A stretch of DNA of 64,000 bases, taken from contig NZ_KB905402.1 in NCBI RefSeq assembly GCF_000379465.1, positions 1 through 64,000 of the forward strand, read 5' to 3'. The notes below the pieces were generated by a model that was given only the letters and a program-made list of their open reading frames with translations, made no database searches and was not told where the DNA came from. Of the stretch, positions 49,316 through 57,278 are shown piece after piece. Numbering within the stretch: the first letter of the stretch is position 1; each line of letters starts with the position of its first letter. The stretch is from Sciscionella marina DSM 45152 (GTDB lineage Bacteria > Actinomycetota > Actinomycetes > Mycobacteriales > Pseudonocardiaceae). A program made the translations under genes and the position numbers.

Positions 49316-50737
49316 ATGCGGCTCAGAAAGATCCTCGCAGGCATACTCGGCGCCGGGCTGGTCAGTGGACTCACCCTCGTCGCGACCCCGCAGCTGGCCT
49401 CGGCGGCGGGAATCGACGAGGGGGCCGGCATGTCCGTCGGCCCGACCCCGGGGGGCAACCCCGCGGGCACCTGGCTCGGCCAGTACGTGGTCGGCGGCAA
49501 GAAGGTGTTCTGCGTCGACTACGCGCTCCCCGCGCCCGGCTCGGACCAGCCGTACAAGCCGGGTGACGCGCTCAAGACCAAGTGGGGAACGGCGATCCCC
49601 AAGTCCCAGGCATCGGACATCTCCTACCTGCTGCTCAAATACGGCAACACGAAGGACAACCTGACCGCGGCGGCCGTCGCGCACCTGCTGCACAGCTGGA
49701 CGGCCCCGGTGGTCAAGGGTCACCCCGGTGATCCGCACGACCCGATCTTCAAGGGCCACGACACCAAGTGGATCCAGCAGAACCTCGCCTACGACAGCGG
49801 CTACTACGCCTCGAAGATGAACGCCTCGCTCAAGCAGAAGGTGGCCGAGGTCAAGAAGGACGCCGCGGCGAACAGGGCGCCCTGGGATCTGCAGCTGACC
49901 CCGCCGGAGCAGCCGCAGATCAACAAGCCGGGCACCTGGACCCTCAAGCTCACCTCCGGCGCGAAGAACCCGGTCTCCGATGTGCCGATCTCGCTGACCA
50001 GCAGCCAGGCCACGATCGACGGGGCGAAGTCCACCAAGGTCACCACGGACGCGAACGGGACCGCCCAGGTCAAGGTGACCCCGACCGGCGCGAAGCCGAC
50101 CCTGCAGGCGAGCCTGAACAGCCCGAACGCGCTGCCGAGGGTGCAGGAACCGCTGAACAACCCGAACGTACAGAAGGTCGTGCTCGGCGGTGGCGAGCAG
50201 AACCTCTCCAAGACCTTCGAGATCCAGGGTGGCGGGGTCAAGGTCACCAAGACCGATTCGGAGTCCGGTAAGGGCATCTCCGGGGTCTCGCTGCGGATCA
50301 CCGGCGGCGACAAGAAGTCGCCGGCGCAGACCTTCGACGGCAAGGAACTGCTCGGCGCGGACAAGCAGCCCGCGGTGGTGCAGACCGGGGACAACGGGCT
50401 CGCGAGCGTCGGCGACCTCGCCGCCCCGCAGCAGATCTGCGTGATCGAGACCGCGCCGGCCAAGGACTACGACCAGTCCTACGACGCGAAGAACCCGCCG
50501 TCGGCCTGCGGCACGATCCAGCCGGGCAAGACGCTGGCCCTCTCGCTGTCCAACAAGAAGAACAAGGCCATCATCCCGGTCGTGATCCCCGCCGGCGGTA
50601 GTTCGCCGACCGTGACGGCCGCCTCCGCGACCAGCACGCTGCCCTCCTCCTACGGCCTGCTCGGCTTCGGCGGCGGGATCGTGGTCCTCGCCGGGGTCGG
50701 CGGCGTCCTGCTCACGCGCAAGCTGCGCAGGAGGTAA
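49316..50737 (+). CDS. Cell-surface protein with thioester-like and SpaA-like domains
   Basis: A 473-residue secreted protein. It has a signal peptide (about 1-31, ending LASA). The N-terminal domain (about 35-200) with GTWLGQYVVGGKKVFCVDYALPAPGS resembles adhesin thioester domains, where the cysteine of FCVD forms the thioester. Two immunoglobulin-like or SpaA/Cna-B-type repeats follow (about 200-290 and 305-420; KVTKTDSESGKGISGVSLRI is typical). The end is a membrane helix and RKLRRR. Before the helix lies LPSSYG, not LPxTG or LAxTG. The next gene is a sortase, so the pair may be enzyme and substrate. The family roles are adhesion or aerial-surface functions; here this is inference. Confidence 0.75.
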   Translation: MRLRKILAGILGAGLVSGLTLVATPQLASAAGIDEGAGMSVGPTPGGNPAGTWLGQYVVGGKKVFCVDYALPAPGSDQPYKPGDALKTKWGTAIPKSQASDISYLLLKYGNTKDNLTAAAVAHLLHSWTAPVVKGHPGDPHDPIFKGHDTKWIQQNLAYDSGYYASKMNASLKQKVAEVKKDAAANRAPWDLQLTPPEQPQINKPGTWTLKLTSGAKNPVSDVPISLTSSQATIDGAKSTKVTTDANGTAQVKVTPTGAKPTLQASLNSPNALPRVQEPLNNPNVQKVVLGGGEQNLSKTFEIQGGGVKVTKTDSESGKGISGVSLRITGGDKKSPAQTFDGKELLGADKQPAVVQTGDNGLASVGDLAAPQQICVIETAPAKDYDQSYDAKNPPSACGTIQPGKTLALSLSNKKNKAIIPVVIPAGGSSPTVTAASATSTLPSSYGLLGFGGGIVVLAGVGGVLLTRKLRRR

Positions 50738-50742
50738 CGAGA

Positions 50743-51477
50743 GTGCGTGAACCGAGCAAGCGGCAGGGTTCGCGCCTCGGCGCGGGTCTTGCCGCGAGCG
50801 GGGTCGCCGTGGCCGGGGTCGGGATCGTGGTCGCCGGGGTCGTCCTCGGCGCCTCGGGCAATGTCGTCCCCGGGCATGCCATGGCCGCCGCACACGCCTC
50901 CGGAGCCGGATACGAACACCAGGCCAAGGGCGCGGACAAGGAACCGAAGACACAGGTCAGCCCGGCCGCGAAGGAGGAACCGGAACCGGACAAGCCGCGG
51001 CCTCCACGGGCGACCGGCAAGCCCAAACCCCCTCCCGGACAGAGCCCGGGCACGATCCGCCTGCCCAAGGGCGGCACCGCCAAACTGGTGCGCTCCGAGG
51101 TCACCGCGAACCGCACGCTGCCCATTCCGAACGGGGTGCGCGAAGCGACCTGGTGGGGTTCCGGGCTGGACGCGAAGCAGGGCGCAACTCTGTTCGCCGG
51201 GCACGTGAACTGGGCAGGCCAGACCGGACCGTTCAACGAACTGTGGAACGACAAGACCGGCGATGTCGTCACCGTCAAGGACACCGCGGGCACCGAGTAC
51301 CGGTACCGGATCGGCAAGGTCGTCACGCTGCACAAGAACGCCCTGCCCGACCAGGCGGAGCAGCTGTTCGGCCAGTCGGGCCCGCACCGCATCGTGCTCG
51401 TGACCTGCGGCGGCCGCTGGGTCGGCGGGGACGAGGGGTACGCATCGAACCGCATCATGGTCGCGAATCCGATGTAG
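50743..51477 (+). CDS. Class F-type sortase
   Basis: A 244-residue membrane-anchored transpeptidase. It has an N-terminal helix (about 17-37), a Pro/Lys-rich linker (60-105) and the sortase barrel at about 108-244. The catalytic residues are H154 (AGHVNW), C222 (VTCGGRW) and R237 (ASNR). The short barrel and TCGG loop point to class F rather than class E. GTG at 50743 uses the GGAGGT at the 3' end of the surface protein gene, 5 nt downstream of its stop, so the two are co-translated. Confidence 0.9.
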   Translation: MREPSKRQGSRLGAGLAASGVAVAGVGIVVAGVVLGASGNVVPGHAMAAAHASGAGYEHQAKGADKEPKTQVSPAAKEEPEPDKPRPPRATGKPKPPPGQSPGTIRLPKGGTAKLVRSEVTANRTLPIPNGVREATWWGSGLDAKQGATLFAGHVNWAGQTGPFNELWNDKTGDVVTVKDTAGTEYRYRIGKVVTLHKNALPDQAEQLFGQSGPHRIVLVTCGGRWVGGDEGYASNRIMVANPM

Positions 51478-51597
51478 CCGTCCGCGCACCGAGTCCCCCG
51501 CAGCGGGATTCGGTGCCCAGTGTGCAGACAGCTTCGCCACCCGCCCAGTAACCTACTGCCATTCGAAAACCGACCCGCGGCAGTTGAGGGGCGCAGG

Positions 51598-53589
51598 ATG
51601 ACCACTTATCTCGTAACGGGCGCGACGGGATTCATCGGCCGTCATGTCGTCCGGATGCTGCTCGAGCGCGAATCGACGACCGAAGTACTCGTGCTGACCA
51701 GGCCGGATTCCGCGGAGAAGCTGGCAAGGACCACGCTCGGCTGGCCGCAGGCGGTCAAGGTGCGCCCGGTCGAAGGCGATGTGCGCTCCCCCGCGCTCGG
51801 CGTCGGCGAGGCGACCGTGGCGGAACTGCGCGGGAAGGTCGACCACGTGGTGCACCTCGCTGCGCTCTACGACATGACCGCGAGCGAGGAGGACAACCAG
51901 CTCGCGAACGTGGACGGCACGAAGCATCTGCTCGAGCTCGCCGCGGCGATCGAGGCGGGCCGGGTGCACCACATCTCCTCCATCGCGGTCGCCGGGGACC
52001 ACGCGGGCAAGTTCACCGAGGACATGTTCGACGTGGGACAGTCCCTGCCGAGCCCCTATCACCGCACGAAATTCGAGTCGGAGAAGCTCGTGCGCGAGGC
52101 AACCGAGGTGCCGTGGCGGGTGTACCGGCCCGCGATCGTGGTCGGCGATTCGAAAACCGGCGAGATAGACAAAGTGGACGGGATCTACTATCTGTTCCCC
52201 ACGATCGCCCGGCTCGCGCGGCTGCCCGAGGTCCCACTCGTGGCGCCCGAGCTCGGCAACACGAACGTGGTCCCGGTCGACTACGTGGCCGCCGCGATCG
52301 TGCACCTGATGCACGAAGCCGGACTGGACGGGCGAGCGTTTCACCTGGTCAACCCGAAGCCCCAGGCACTGACGGATGTATACAACGCGTTCGCGCACGT
52401 CGCCGGGGCCCCGCAGATCGCGGTGCGGCTCGGCGACACCCTCTCCAACCCGGCGCGCGCGATCGGCAAGCTCGCCGAGCGTCTGCCCGGCGCCGGGCTC
52501 GTGCGTGACGCGGTGCTGCACCGACTCGACATCCCGCCCGAGGTGTTCGAGTTCGCCGGTCTGCCCACCGTGTTCGACACCCTCGCCACCAGGGAGGCAC
52601 TGCGCAGCAGCGGCCTCGAGGTGCCGAGGCTGACCGACTACGCCGAGGTGCTCTGGCGGTACTGGCGCGAGCACCTCGACCCGTACCGCGCGCGCAAGCA
52701 CGGCCCGCGCGGAGAGCTCGACGGGCGCCGGGTCGTGGTGACCGGGGCCTCGAGCGGGATCGGGCGGGCCACCGCGCTCAAGCTCGCCGCCGAGGGCGCC
52801 ATCCCGCTGCTCGTGGCGCGCCGGGCGAGCGAACTCGAGGAGGTGCGCAGGGACATCCTCGCCGCGGGCGGCCAGGCAGGCGTGTACCCCTGCGATCTGA
52901 CCGATGACGAGGCCGTGGCGAAGACGGTCGAGCAGATGCTGCACGAGTACGGCGGGATCGAGATGCTCGTGAACAACGCGGGCCGCTCCATTCGCCGTTC
53001 GGTAACTCTCTCGTATGACCGTTTCCACGACTACGAGCGCGCGATGGCGATCAACTACTTCGGCTCGGTCCGGTTGATCCTCGCCTTGCTGCCGCACATG
53101 ACCGAGCGGAAATTCGGCCATATCGTCAATGTCTCCTCGATCGGAGTACAGGGCATCGCGCCCCGGTTCTCCGCCTATGTCGCCTCGAAGGCGGCGCTCG
53201 ATTACTTCGCACGGATCGTGGCCACCGAAACACACGGCAAGGGAGTCACGTTCACCACGGTGCACATGCCACTCGTGCGCACTCCGATGATCCGCCCCAC
53301 GAAGATCTATGACGCGTTCCCCGCGAAATCTCCGGAAGCCGCCGCGGACATGATCATCACGGCACTCAAGAAACGCCCCAAACAGATGGGAACGCCCTAC
53401 GGCGCGGCGATCGGACTCGCTTACTCGCTCGCGCCCGGTTTCGTCGACGCGGTGGCATATCAGGGATACCAAGTGTTCCCGGAATCCGCGGCCGCGGGCG
53501 GTGAACGTGGCGAAACGAACAAGAAGGATCGACGCGTAACGCAATTGGCCACTACACTGATGAAACTAACGCGAGGATTTCACTGGTAG
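51598..53589 (+). CDS. Two-domain fatty acyl-CoA reductase (AcrA1-like)
   Basis: A 663-residue fusion of two Rossmann domains. The N-terminal extended SDR (1-370) has GATGFIG (8-14) and the catalytic SPYHRTKFESE with Y154 and K158, as in male-sterility/acyl-CoA reductase domains. The C-terminal classical SDR (about 378-630) has TGASSGIG (382-389), NNAGRS and YVASK with Y527 and K531. The layout matches M. tuberculosis AcrA1 (Rv3391) and the Marinobacter reductase that converts acyl-CoA to fatty alcohol. Wax or lipid alcohol synthesis is therefore likely. The ATG at 51598 follows GGGGCGCAGG. It is a single gene. Confidence 0.85.
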   Translation: MTTYLVTGATGFIGRHVVRMLLERESTTEVLVLTRPDSAEKLARTTLGWPQAVKVRPVEGDVRSPALGVGEATVAELRGKVDHVVHLAALYDMTASEEDNQLANVDGTKHLLELAAAIEAGRVHHISSIAVAGDHAGKFTEDMFDVGQSLPSPYHRTKFESEKLVREATEVPWRVYRPAIVVGDSKTGEIDKVDGIYYLFPTIARLARLPEVPLVAPELGNTNVVPVDYVAAAIVHLMHEAGLDGRAFHLVNPKPQALTDVYNAFAHVAGAPQIAVRLGDTLSNPARAIGKLAERLPGAGLVRDAVLHRLDIPPEVFEFAGLPTVFDTLATREALRSSGLEVPRLTDYAEVLWRYWREHLDPYRARKHGPRGELDGRRVVVTGASSGIGRATALKLAAEGAIPLLVARRASELEEVRRDILAAGGQAGVYPCDLTDDEAVAKTVEQMLHEYGGIEMLVNNAGRSIRRSVTLSYDRFHDYERAMAINYFGSVRLILALLPHMTERKFGHIVNVSSIGVQGIAPRFSAYVASKAALDYFARIVATETHGKGVTFTTVHMPLVRTPMIRPTKIYDAFPAKSPEAAADMIITALKKRPKQMGTPYGAAIGLAYSLAPGFVDAVAYQGYQVFPESAAAGGERGETNKKDRRVTQLATTLMKLTRGFHW

Positions 53590-53710
53590 CCGCGCCCGTC
53601 CCGTTATCTGTCCACAATGGACAATGACGGCTGAGAAGGCCCGAGGTTGCGTCCGTGTGGCTGCCGTAAAAATCACCGCACCGTTTTCCCCATCCGCCCC
53701 GGAAAACGCG

Positions 53711-53723
53711 TACCGTCGACTGC
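53711..53723 (+). promoter_or_regulatory. Leaderless promoter of the DivIVA-like gene
   Basis: TACCGT at 53711-53716 is followed after 7 nt by the ATG at 53724. Confidence 0.5.
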
Positions 53724-54857
53724 ATGGAGAACGAGTTGATCCCGTTGAAGGTTGGCTTCGATGTAGCACTGCGCGGTTTCGACCGGAACCAGGTGACGCA
53801 GTACCTCCAGGACGTGCAGGAGGAACTGCGCGTCCTGCAGACGGATCGCGACTCGGCCCTGTCTCAGGTGGACCGGCTCACCGAGCGGCTCAACATGGCG
53901 CGCTCCGAGATCGACTCACTCAAACAGAAGATCGACGAACTCTCCAAGGCTCCGGTCAGCGCCACCGATCTCGGTGAGCGACTCAACCGGATGATCACCC
54001 TCGCGAACGCCGACGCGAAGGACATCATGACGCGCGCCGAGACGGCCGCGGCGAACACGCGCACCGAGGCGGACAACGACGCCAAGCAGCTGCGCCAGCG
54101 CTACCAGGACATGCTCGCCGACCTCGACAAGACCCGCGAGGACCACGAGAACGAGCACAAGGAGACGATGCGCAAGGCGCACGCCGAGATCGAGCGGCTC
54201 TCCACCGAGGCCAAAACCGAGCGGGACCGCCTGGACAGCGAGTCGACCAAACGGCGCACCAAGACGGAAACCGACTTCAACGAGGAGCTCAAGAGCAAGA
54301 AGGAGAAGCTCGCCAAGGAAGTCGCCGACCGCGAGGCAAGCAGCAAGCGCGAGGCCGAGAAGCGGATCAAGGACGCCACGGACGAGGCGACCAAGCGCGT
54401 GCGCGAGGCCACCGAGGAAGCCGCCAAGCGGGTCCGGGAGGCCACCGAGGAAGCCGCCAAGCGGGTCCGGGAGGCCACCGAGGAGGCCAACCAGCGCATC
54501 GAGCAGGCGACCGCGCAGGTCGGGGCGCTGCGTGGGCTGCGCGGCCAGCTGCGTGACCAGCTCGGCGGCGCGCTCGAGCTGCTGCAGAAGGCCGGCCCGG
54601 CACTCGACCCGGAGACCGACGAAGAGGACACGCTCAAGGCCAACTCCGCCCGGATCGGCGAAGACCAGCAGGTCAAGCAGCCGGTCAAGGGATCATGGTC
54701 GCAGAACGGCGAGGTGCCGACCCCGCATCCGGCGCGTCAGCACAACACCGCCGCCAAGCAGGAGCAGAAGGCTCAGGACCACAAGGCGGAATCCAACCAG
54801 GAACGGACGAACCGGATCCCGAAATCGCACGTCACGGCGGGGTCGAATCACCGCTGA
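53724..54857 (+). CDS. DivIVA-like coiled-coil protein
   Basis: A 377-residue protein. The start PLKVGFDVALRGFDRNQVTQYLQDVQEEL (about 7-35) matches the DivIVA/Wag31 N-terminal domain, which binds curved membrane through the FD..LRGFDR..V pattern. A continuous coiled coil runs from about 35 to 285 and includes a near-perfect 11-residue repeat at about 228-258. The C-terminal 90 residues are polar and disordered. Relatives organise polar growth or septation; this is probably a second paralogue rather than Wag31, which lies in the division cluster. The ATG at 53724 is leaderless. It overlaps the esterase gene by 26 bp at the 3' ends. Confidence 0.8.
   Translation: MENELIPLKVGFDVALRGFDRNQVTQYLQDVQEELRVLQTDRDSALSQVDRLTERLNMARSEIDSLKQKIDELSKAPVSATDLGERLNRMITLANADAKDIMTRAETAAANTRTEADNDAKQLRQRYQDMLADLDKTREDHENEHKETMRKAHAEIERLSTEAKTERDRLDSESTKRRTKTETDFNEELKSKKEKLAKEVADREASSKREAEKRIKDATDEATKRVREATEEAAKRVREATEEAAKRVREATEEANQRIEQATAQVGALRGLRGQLRDQLGGALELLQKAGPALDPETDEEDTLKANSARIGEDQQVKQPVKGSWSQNGEVPTPHPARQHNTAAKQEQKAQDHKAESNQERTNRIPKSHVTAGSNHR
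54405..54492 (+). repeat. 33-bp tandem repeat encoding an 11-residue coiled-coil unit
   Basis: Units at 54405-54437 and 54438-54470 are identical, and a third partial copy follows. They encode EATEEAAKRVR, a hendecad repeat, so the unit length preserves both the frame and the coiled-coil phase. Confidence 0.85.
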
Positions 54858-55830
54858 GCTGCGCTCGGCCCGCCTTCTGAGCAACCGGCTCGCCGAGCCG
54901 CGTCCGGATGTAGTGGCCCGCGTGCGCGAGCGCGCCGCGGGCTTCCGGCAGCAGCCGGTACAGCGCCTGGAACACATGTACCTGACCAGGCCAGATTTCC
55001 AGCGTGCAGTTCCCGCCCTCGGTGTTGACCAGGCTCGCCAGCGCCCGCGCGTCCCCGGACAGCATCTCCGCGTCCCCCGCCTGCAACAGGATCGGCGGCA
55101 GCCCGGAGAGATCACCGCGTAACAGCTCGAGCCCCGGTTCCCCGCTGCGGCCGTAGAGCGGGAGCATCCGCTTCGCCAGCCGCGCGCTCAGATACGGATC
55201 CCGGCGATGCTCATCGACCGCCGCGGCCGTGTTCGCCGAGAAATCCACCAGCGGGGAGAACAGCACCAGCGCCGCGGGCTGTGGCAGACCCTGCTCACGG
55301 GCCGCGATCGCCAGCCCGAGGGCGAGGTGGCCGCCCGCGGAGTCCCCAGCGACCACGATCCGCTCGGCCGGATAACCCCGCGCGAGCAGCAGCCTGAACG
55401 CGTTCAGCACATCCTTGGCGGCCGCCGGGTAGCGGTATCTCGGGGCCAGCCGATAATCCAGGGAGAACACGGGCAGACCTGCCCGCGCCGACAACTGCGC
55501 GATCAGCCCCCGGTGACTGCGTGGCGAGCCGCAGAGGAAGGCGCCGCCGTGCAAATACAGCACCACCGCATCGCTACGGAGCGGCACCGGGCCGTGCACC
55601 CACTCCCCGCGTACCGGTCTTCCCTCGTGATACGCCCGCTCCGCACGGATCCGCGCACGGCGGGACGGGGCGAGCGCGGGCAGCACCGTGTCGAGCAGGC
55701 CACGCGCCGCGAGTACCGAAAGGCTCGTCGCGGGCAGGAGATCGACCGCGGGGCGCACCACCACCCGCAGCGTATTGGCCACATACCTGCTCGAACGGCT
55801 CTGCGTCGCCGGGATCCCCATCGGCTCCAT
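54832..55830 (-). CDS. Alpha/beta hydrolase esterase (hormone-sensitive lipase family)
   Basis: A 332-residue carboxylesterase. The oxyanion motif is LHGGAFL (93-99), the nucleophile elbow GDSAGG (162-167, S164), and the later acidic residue and histidine lie in QAGDAEML and GQVHVFQ. YRLAPRYRYPAAAKD is characteristic of the family. Short- to medium-chain acyl esters are the usual substrates. The ATG at 55830 has GGGGAGG upstream. The 440-bp region before it is mostly the 19-bp repeat array, which would lie directly upstream of its promoter. Open frame beyond 55830 belongs to that array. Confidence 0.88.
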   Translation of the reverse strand: MEPMGIPATQSRSSRYVANTLRVVVRPAVDLLPATSLSVLAARGLLDTVLPALAPSRRARIRAERAYHEGRPVRGEWVHGPVPLRSDAVVLYLHGGAFLCGSPRSHRGLIAQLSARAGLPVFSLDYRLAPRYRYPAAAKDVLNAFRLLLARGYPAERIVVAGDSAGGHLALGLAIAAREQGLPQPAALVLFSPLVDFSANTAAAVDEHRRDPYLSARLAKRMLPLYGRSGEPGLELLRGDLSGLPPILLQAGDAEMLSGDARALASLVNTEGGNCTLEIWPGQVHVFQALYRLLPEARGALAHAGHYIRTRLGEPVAQKAGRAQLSGDSTPP

Positions 55831-55914
55831 CGCCCGCACCTCCCCGCTGTCACACCCGTGCTCATCATGATCAGCGGTTCGTGACCCGGTCAAGCCGCCA
55901 TGCGTGGGCGGACC
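55831..55914 (-). other. Esterase promoter region
   Basis: These 84 bp lie between the esterase start and the repeat array and should hold its promoter. I see no strong -10 or -35 match beyond the ribosome binding site. Confidence 0.35.
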
Positions 55915-56260
55915 CGGGAATGCCGCCCCGCTTCCGGAACACCGCTCTGGTTCCGGAACGCTGCTGTACTTCCGGGGTAGCCGATCCACTCCACGAACAT
56001 CGCTCCGCTTCCGGAACGCCGATTTGCTCCGAGAACATTGTTCTGTGTCGAGAACACTGCTCTGCGCCGCGAGCGCTGTTCTGGTCCCGGAATGCCGATC
56101 TTCCCGAGAACACTGCCCCGTCCCGAGAACACTGCTCTGGCCTGCGAACACTGCTCTGCCTCGCGAAACAGCGTGCCACTCCGAGAGCACCGCTCCACCT
56201 GCGAACAACAGTCCAATCCGAGAACAGTGCTCTCTATCGTGAACATTGCCCTGCTGCCGA
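55915..56260. repeat. Array of about 18 degenerate 19-bp tandem repeats
   Basis: The unit, about CCGAGAACACTGCTCTGGT, recurs with the GAAC-like anchor at 55937, 55956, 55975, 55995, 56014, 56033, 56052, 56071, 56090, 56108, 56127, 56146, 56165, 56185, 56203, 56222 and 56241. Steps are almost always 19 bp, with a few of 18 or 20. One more degenerate unit precedes these. The core is near-palindromic, best at 56032-56044 (AGAACATTGTTCT). Since 19 is not a multiple of 3, the array does not encode a repeated peptide; the ORFs there are artefacts. It is less GC-rich than its surroundings. No spacers exist, so it is not CRISPR. Confidence 0.9.
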
Positions 56261-56270
56261 GTCGCGCGGG

Positions 56271-57278
56271 TCAGTCCCGATACAGCTCCGGTTTCTCGGT
56301 CAGCCGGACCTCGACGAGCTGTCCCGATTCGAGTGCCTGGACCGCAGCATCGCTGGACACCGCCACGGCATAGCCGTCCCAGGCGCTCGGCCCGCACAAC
56401 CGGCCGGCGTGCACCGAGTCGATCCATTCACGGAGCTCGCGGTCGAAGGCCTCGACGAACCGGGTCGTCCAGTCCTGCAAGACCCCCGTTCGCAGCTGCC
56501 CCGCCTTCCGCACCACCACATCCGGCGGATCGGGCAGCCGCACGGCACCCAGTTCGCCGACCGTCTCGCACTGAATGTCGTAGCCGTACTGGCAGTTCAC
56601 GAACACCTCGAGGTCGATGTGCACCCCGTCCTCGGTCTCGAACCGCATCAGCTGCGGGTCGCGCAGGTGCGGGAGCCGGTTCCCGGTGCTGCGCGGGACA
56701 TGCACCTGGGTGCGCGCGATCTCGGTGCCGAGCAGCCAGCGGATGGTGTCCAGCTCGTGCACGGCGGTGTCCTGCACAGCCATCGCCGAGTGATACGAGT
56801 CGGGAACGGAGGCGTTGCGGTGCACGCAGTGCATGATCAGTGGCGCACCGATCTCCCCGGCATCGATGACTCGCTTCATCGCGCGATAGCCAGCGTCGTA
56901 GCGGCGCATGAACCCGACCTGGACGAGCCTGTCGCCGAACTCCTGCTCGGCGCGCACGATGCGCAGGCAGTCCCCGGCCGTCGTGGCGAGCGGTTTCTCG
57001 CAGAACACGTATTTCCCCGATTCGATCGCGGCGAGCACGTACTCGGCGTGTGTCGGCCCGATCGAGGTGACCACGACCGCGTCGACCCGATCGTCCGCGA
57101 TGAGCGCGGTACCGCTCGGGATCGCGACCGCGCCGATCTCCTCGGCAACCAGCCCGGCGCGATCTGTGTCCACATCGGACACCGCGACGACTTCGGCCCC
57201 GGGGACGGTCCCGGTGAGCCGCCGGATGTGGTCGCTGCCGATCCTCCCGGTCCCGATCACTCCGACCCGCACCGTCAT
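56271..57278 (-). CDS. iolG: Inositol 2-dehydrogenase (Gfo/Idh/MocA family)
   Basis: A 335-residue NAD-dependent dehydrogenase oxidising myo-inositol to 2-keto-myo-inositol. The Rossmann motif is GVIGTGRIGSDH (6-17), FCEKPLATT (about 92-100) carries the catalytic lysine, and the C-terminal domain has DTAVHELDTIRWLLG with the conserved histidine. ATG at 57278 overlaps the preceding stop (ATGA). It is the last gene of the iol operon; its stop lies 10 bp from the repeat array. Confidence 0.9.
   Translation of the reverse strand: MTVRVGVIGTGRIGSDHIRRLTGTVPGAEVVAVSDVDTDRAGLVAEEIGAVAIPSGTALIADDRVDAVVVTSIGPTHAEYVLAAIESGKYVFCEKPLATTAGDCLRIVRAEQEFGDRLVQVGFMRRYDAGYRAMKRVIDAGEIGAPLIMHCVHRNASVPDSYHSAMAVQDTAVHELDTIRWLLGTEIARTQVHVPRSTGNRLPHLRDPQLMRFETEDGVHIDLEVFVNCQYGYDIQCETVGELGAVRLPDPPDVVVRKAGQLRTGVLQDWTTRFVEAFDRELREWIDSVHAGRLCGPSAWDGYAVAVSSDAAVQALESGQLVEVRLTEKPELYRD

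Noticed and set aside
51553-53544. 663-codon open frame on the minus strand
   Set aside because: It is fully antisense to the acyl-CoA reductase, whose motifs are intact. The frame is His/Arg/Val-rich without recognisable domains, as expected for the shadow of a high-GC gene.
56032-56044. LexA (SOS) box
   Set aside because: The actinobacterial box is CGAAC-N4-GTTCG. The repeat core AGAACATTGTTCT has a different outer base and spacing.
55915-56260. CRISPR array
   Set aside because: The units are contiguous with a 19-bp period, diverged, and without unique spacers or cas genes.
55871-56373. Several overlapping ORFs within the 19-bp array on both strands
   Set aside because: Because 19 bp is not a multiple of three, all three frames show the same shifted peptides with a 57-bp period. 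The openness is a property of the repeat and not of coding.
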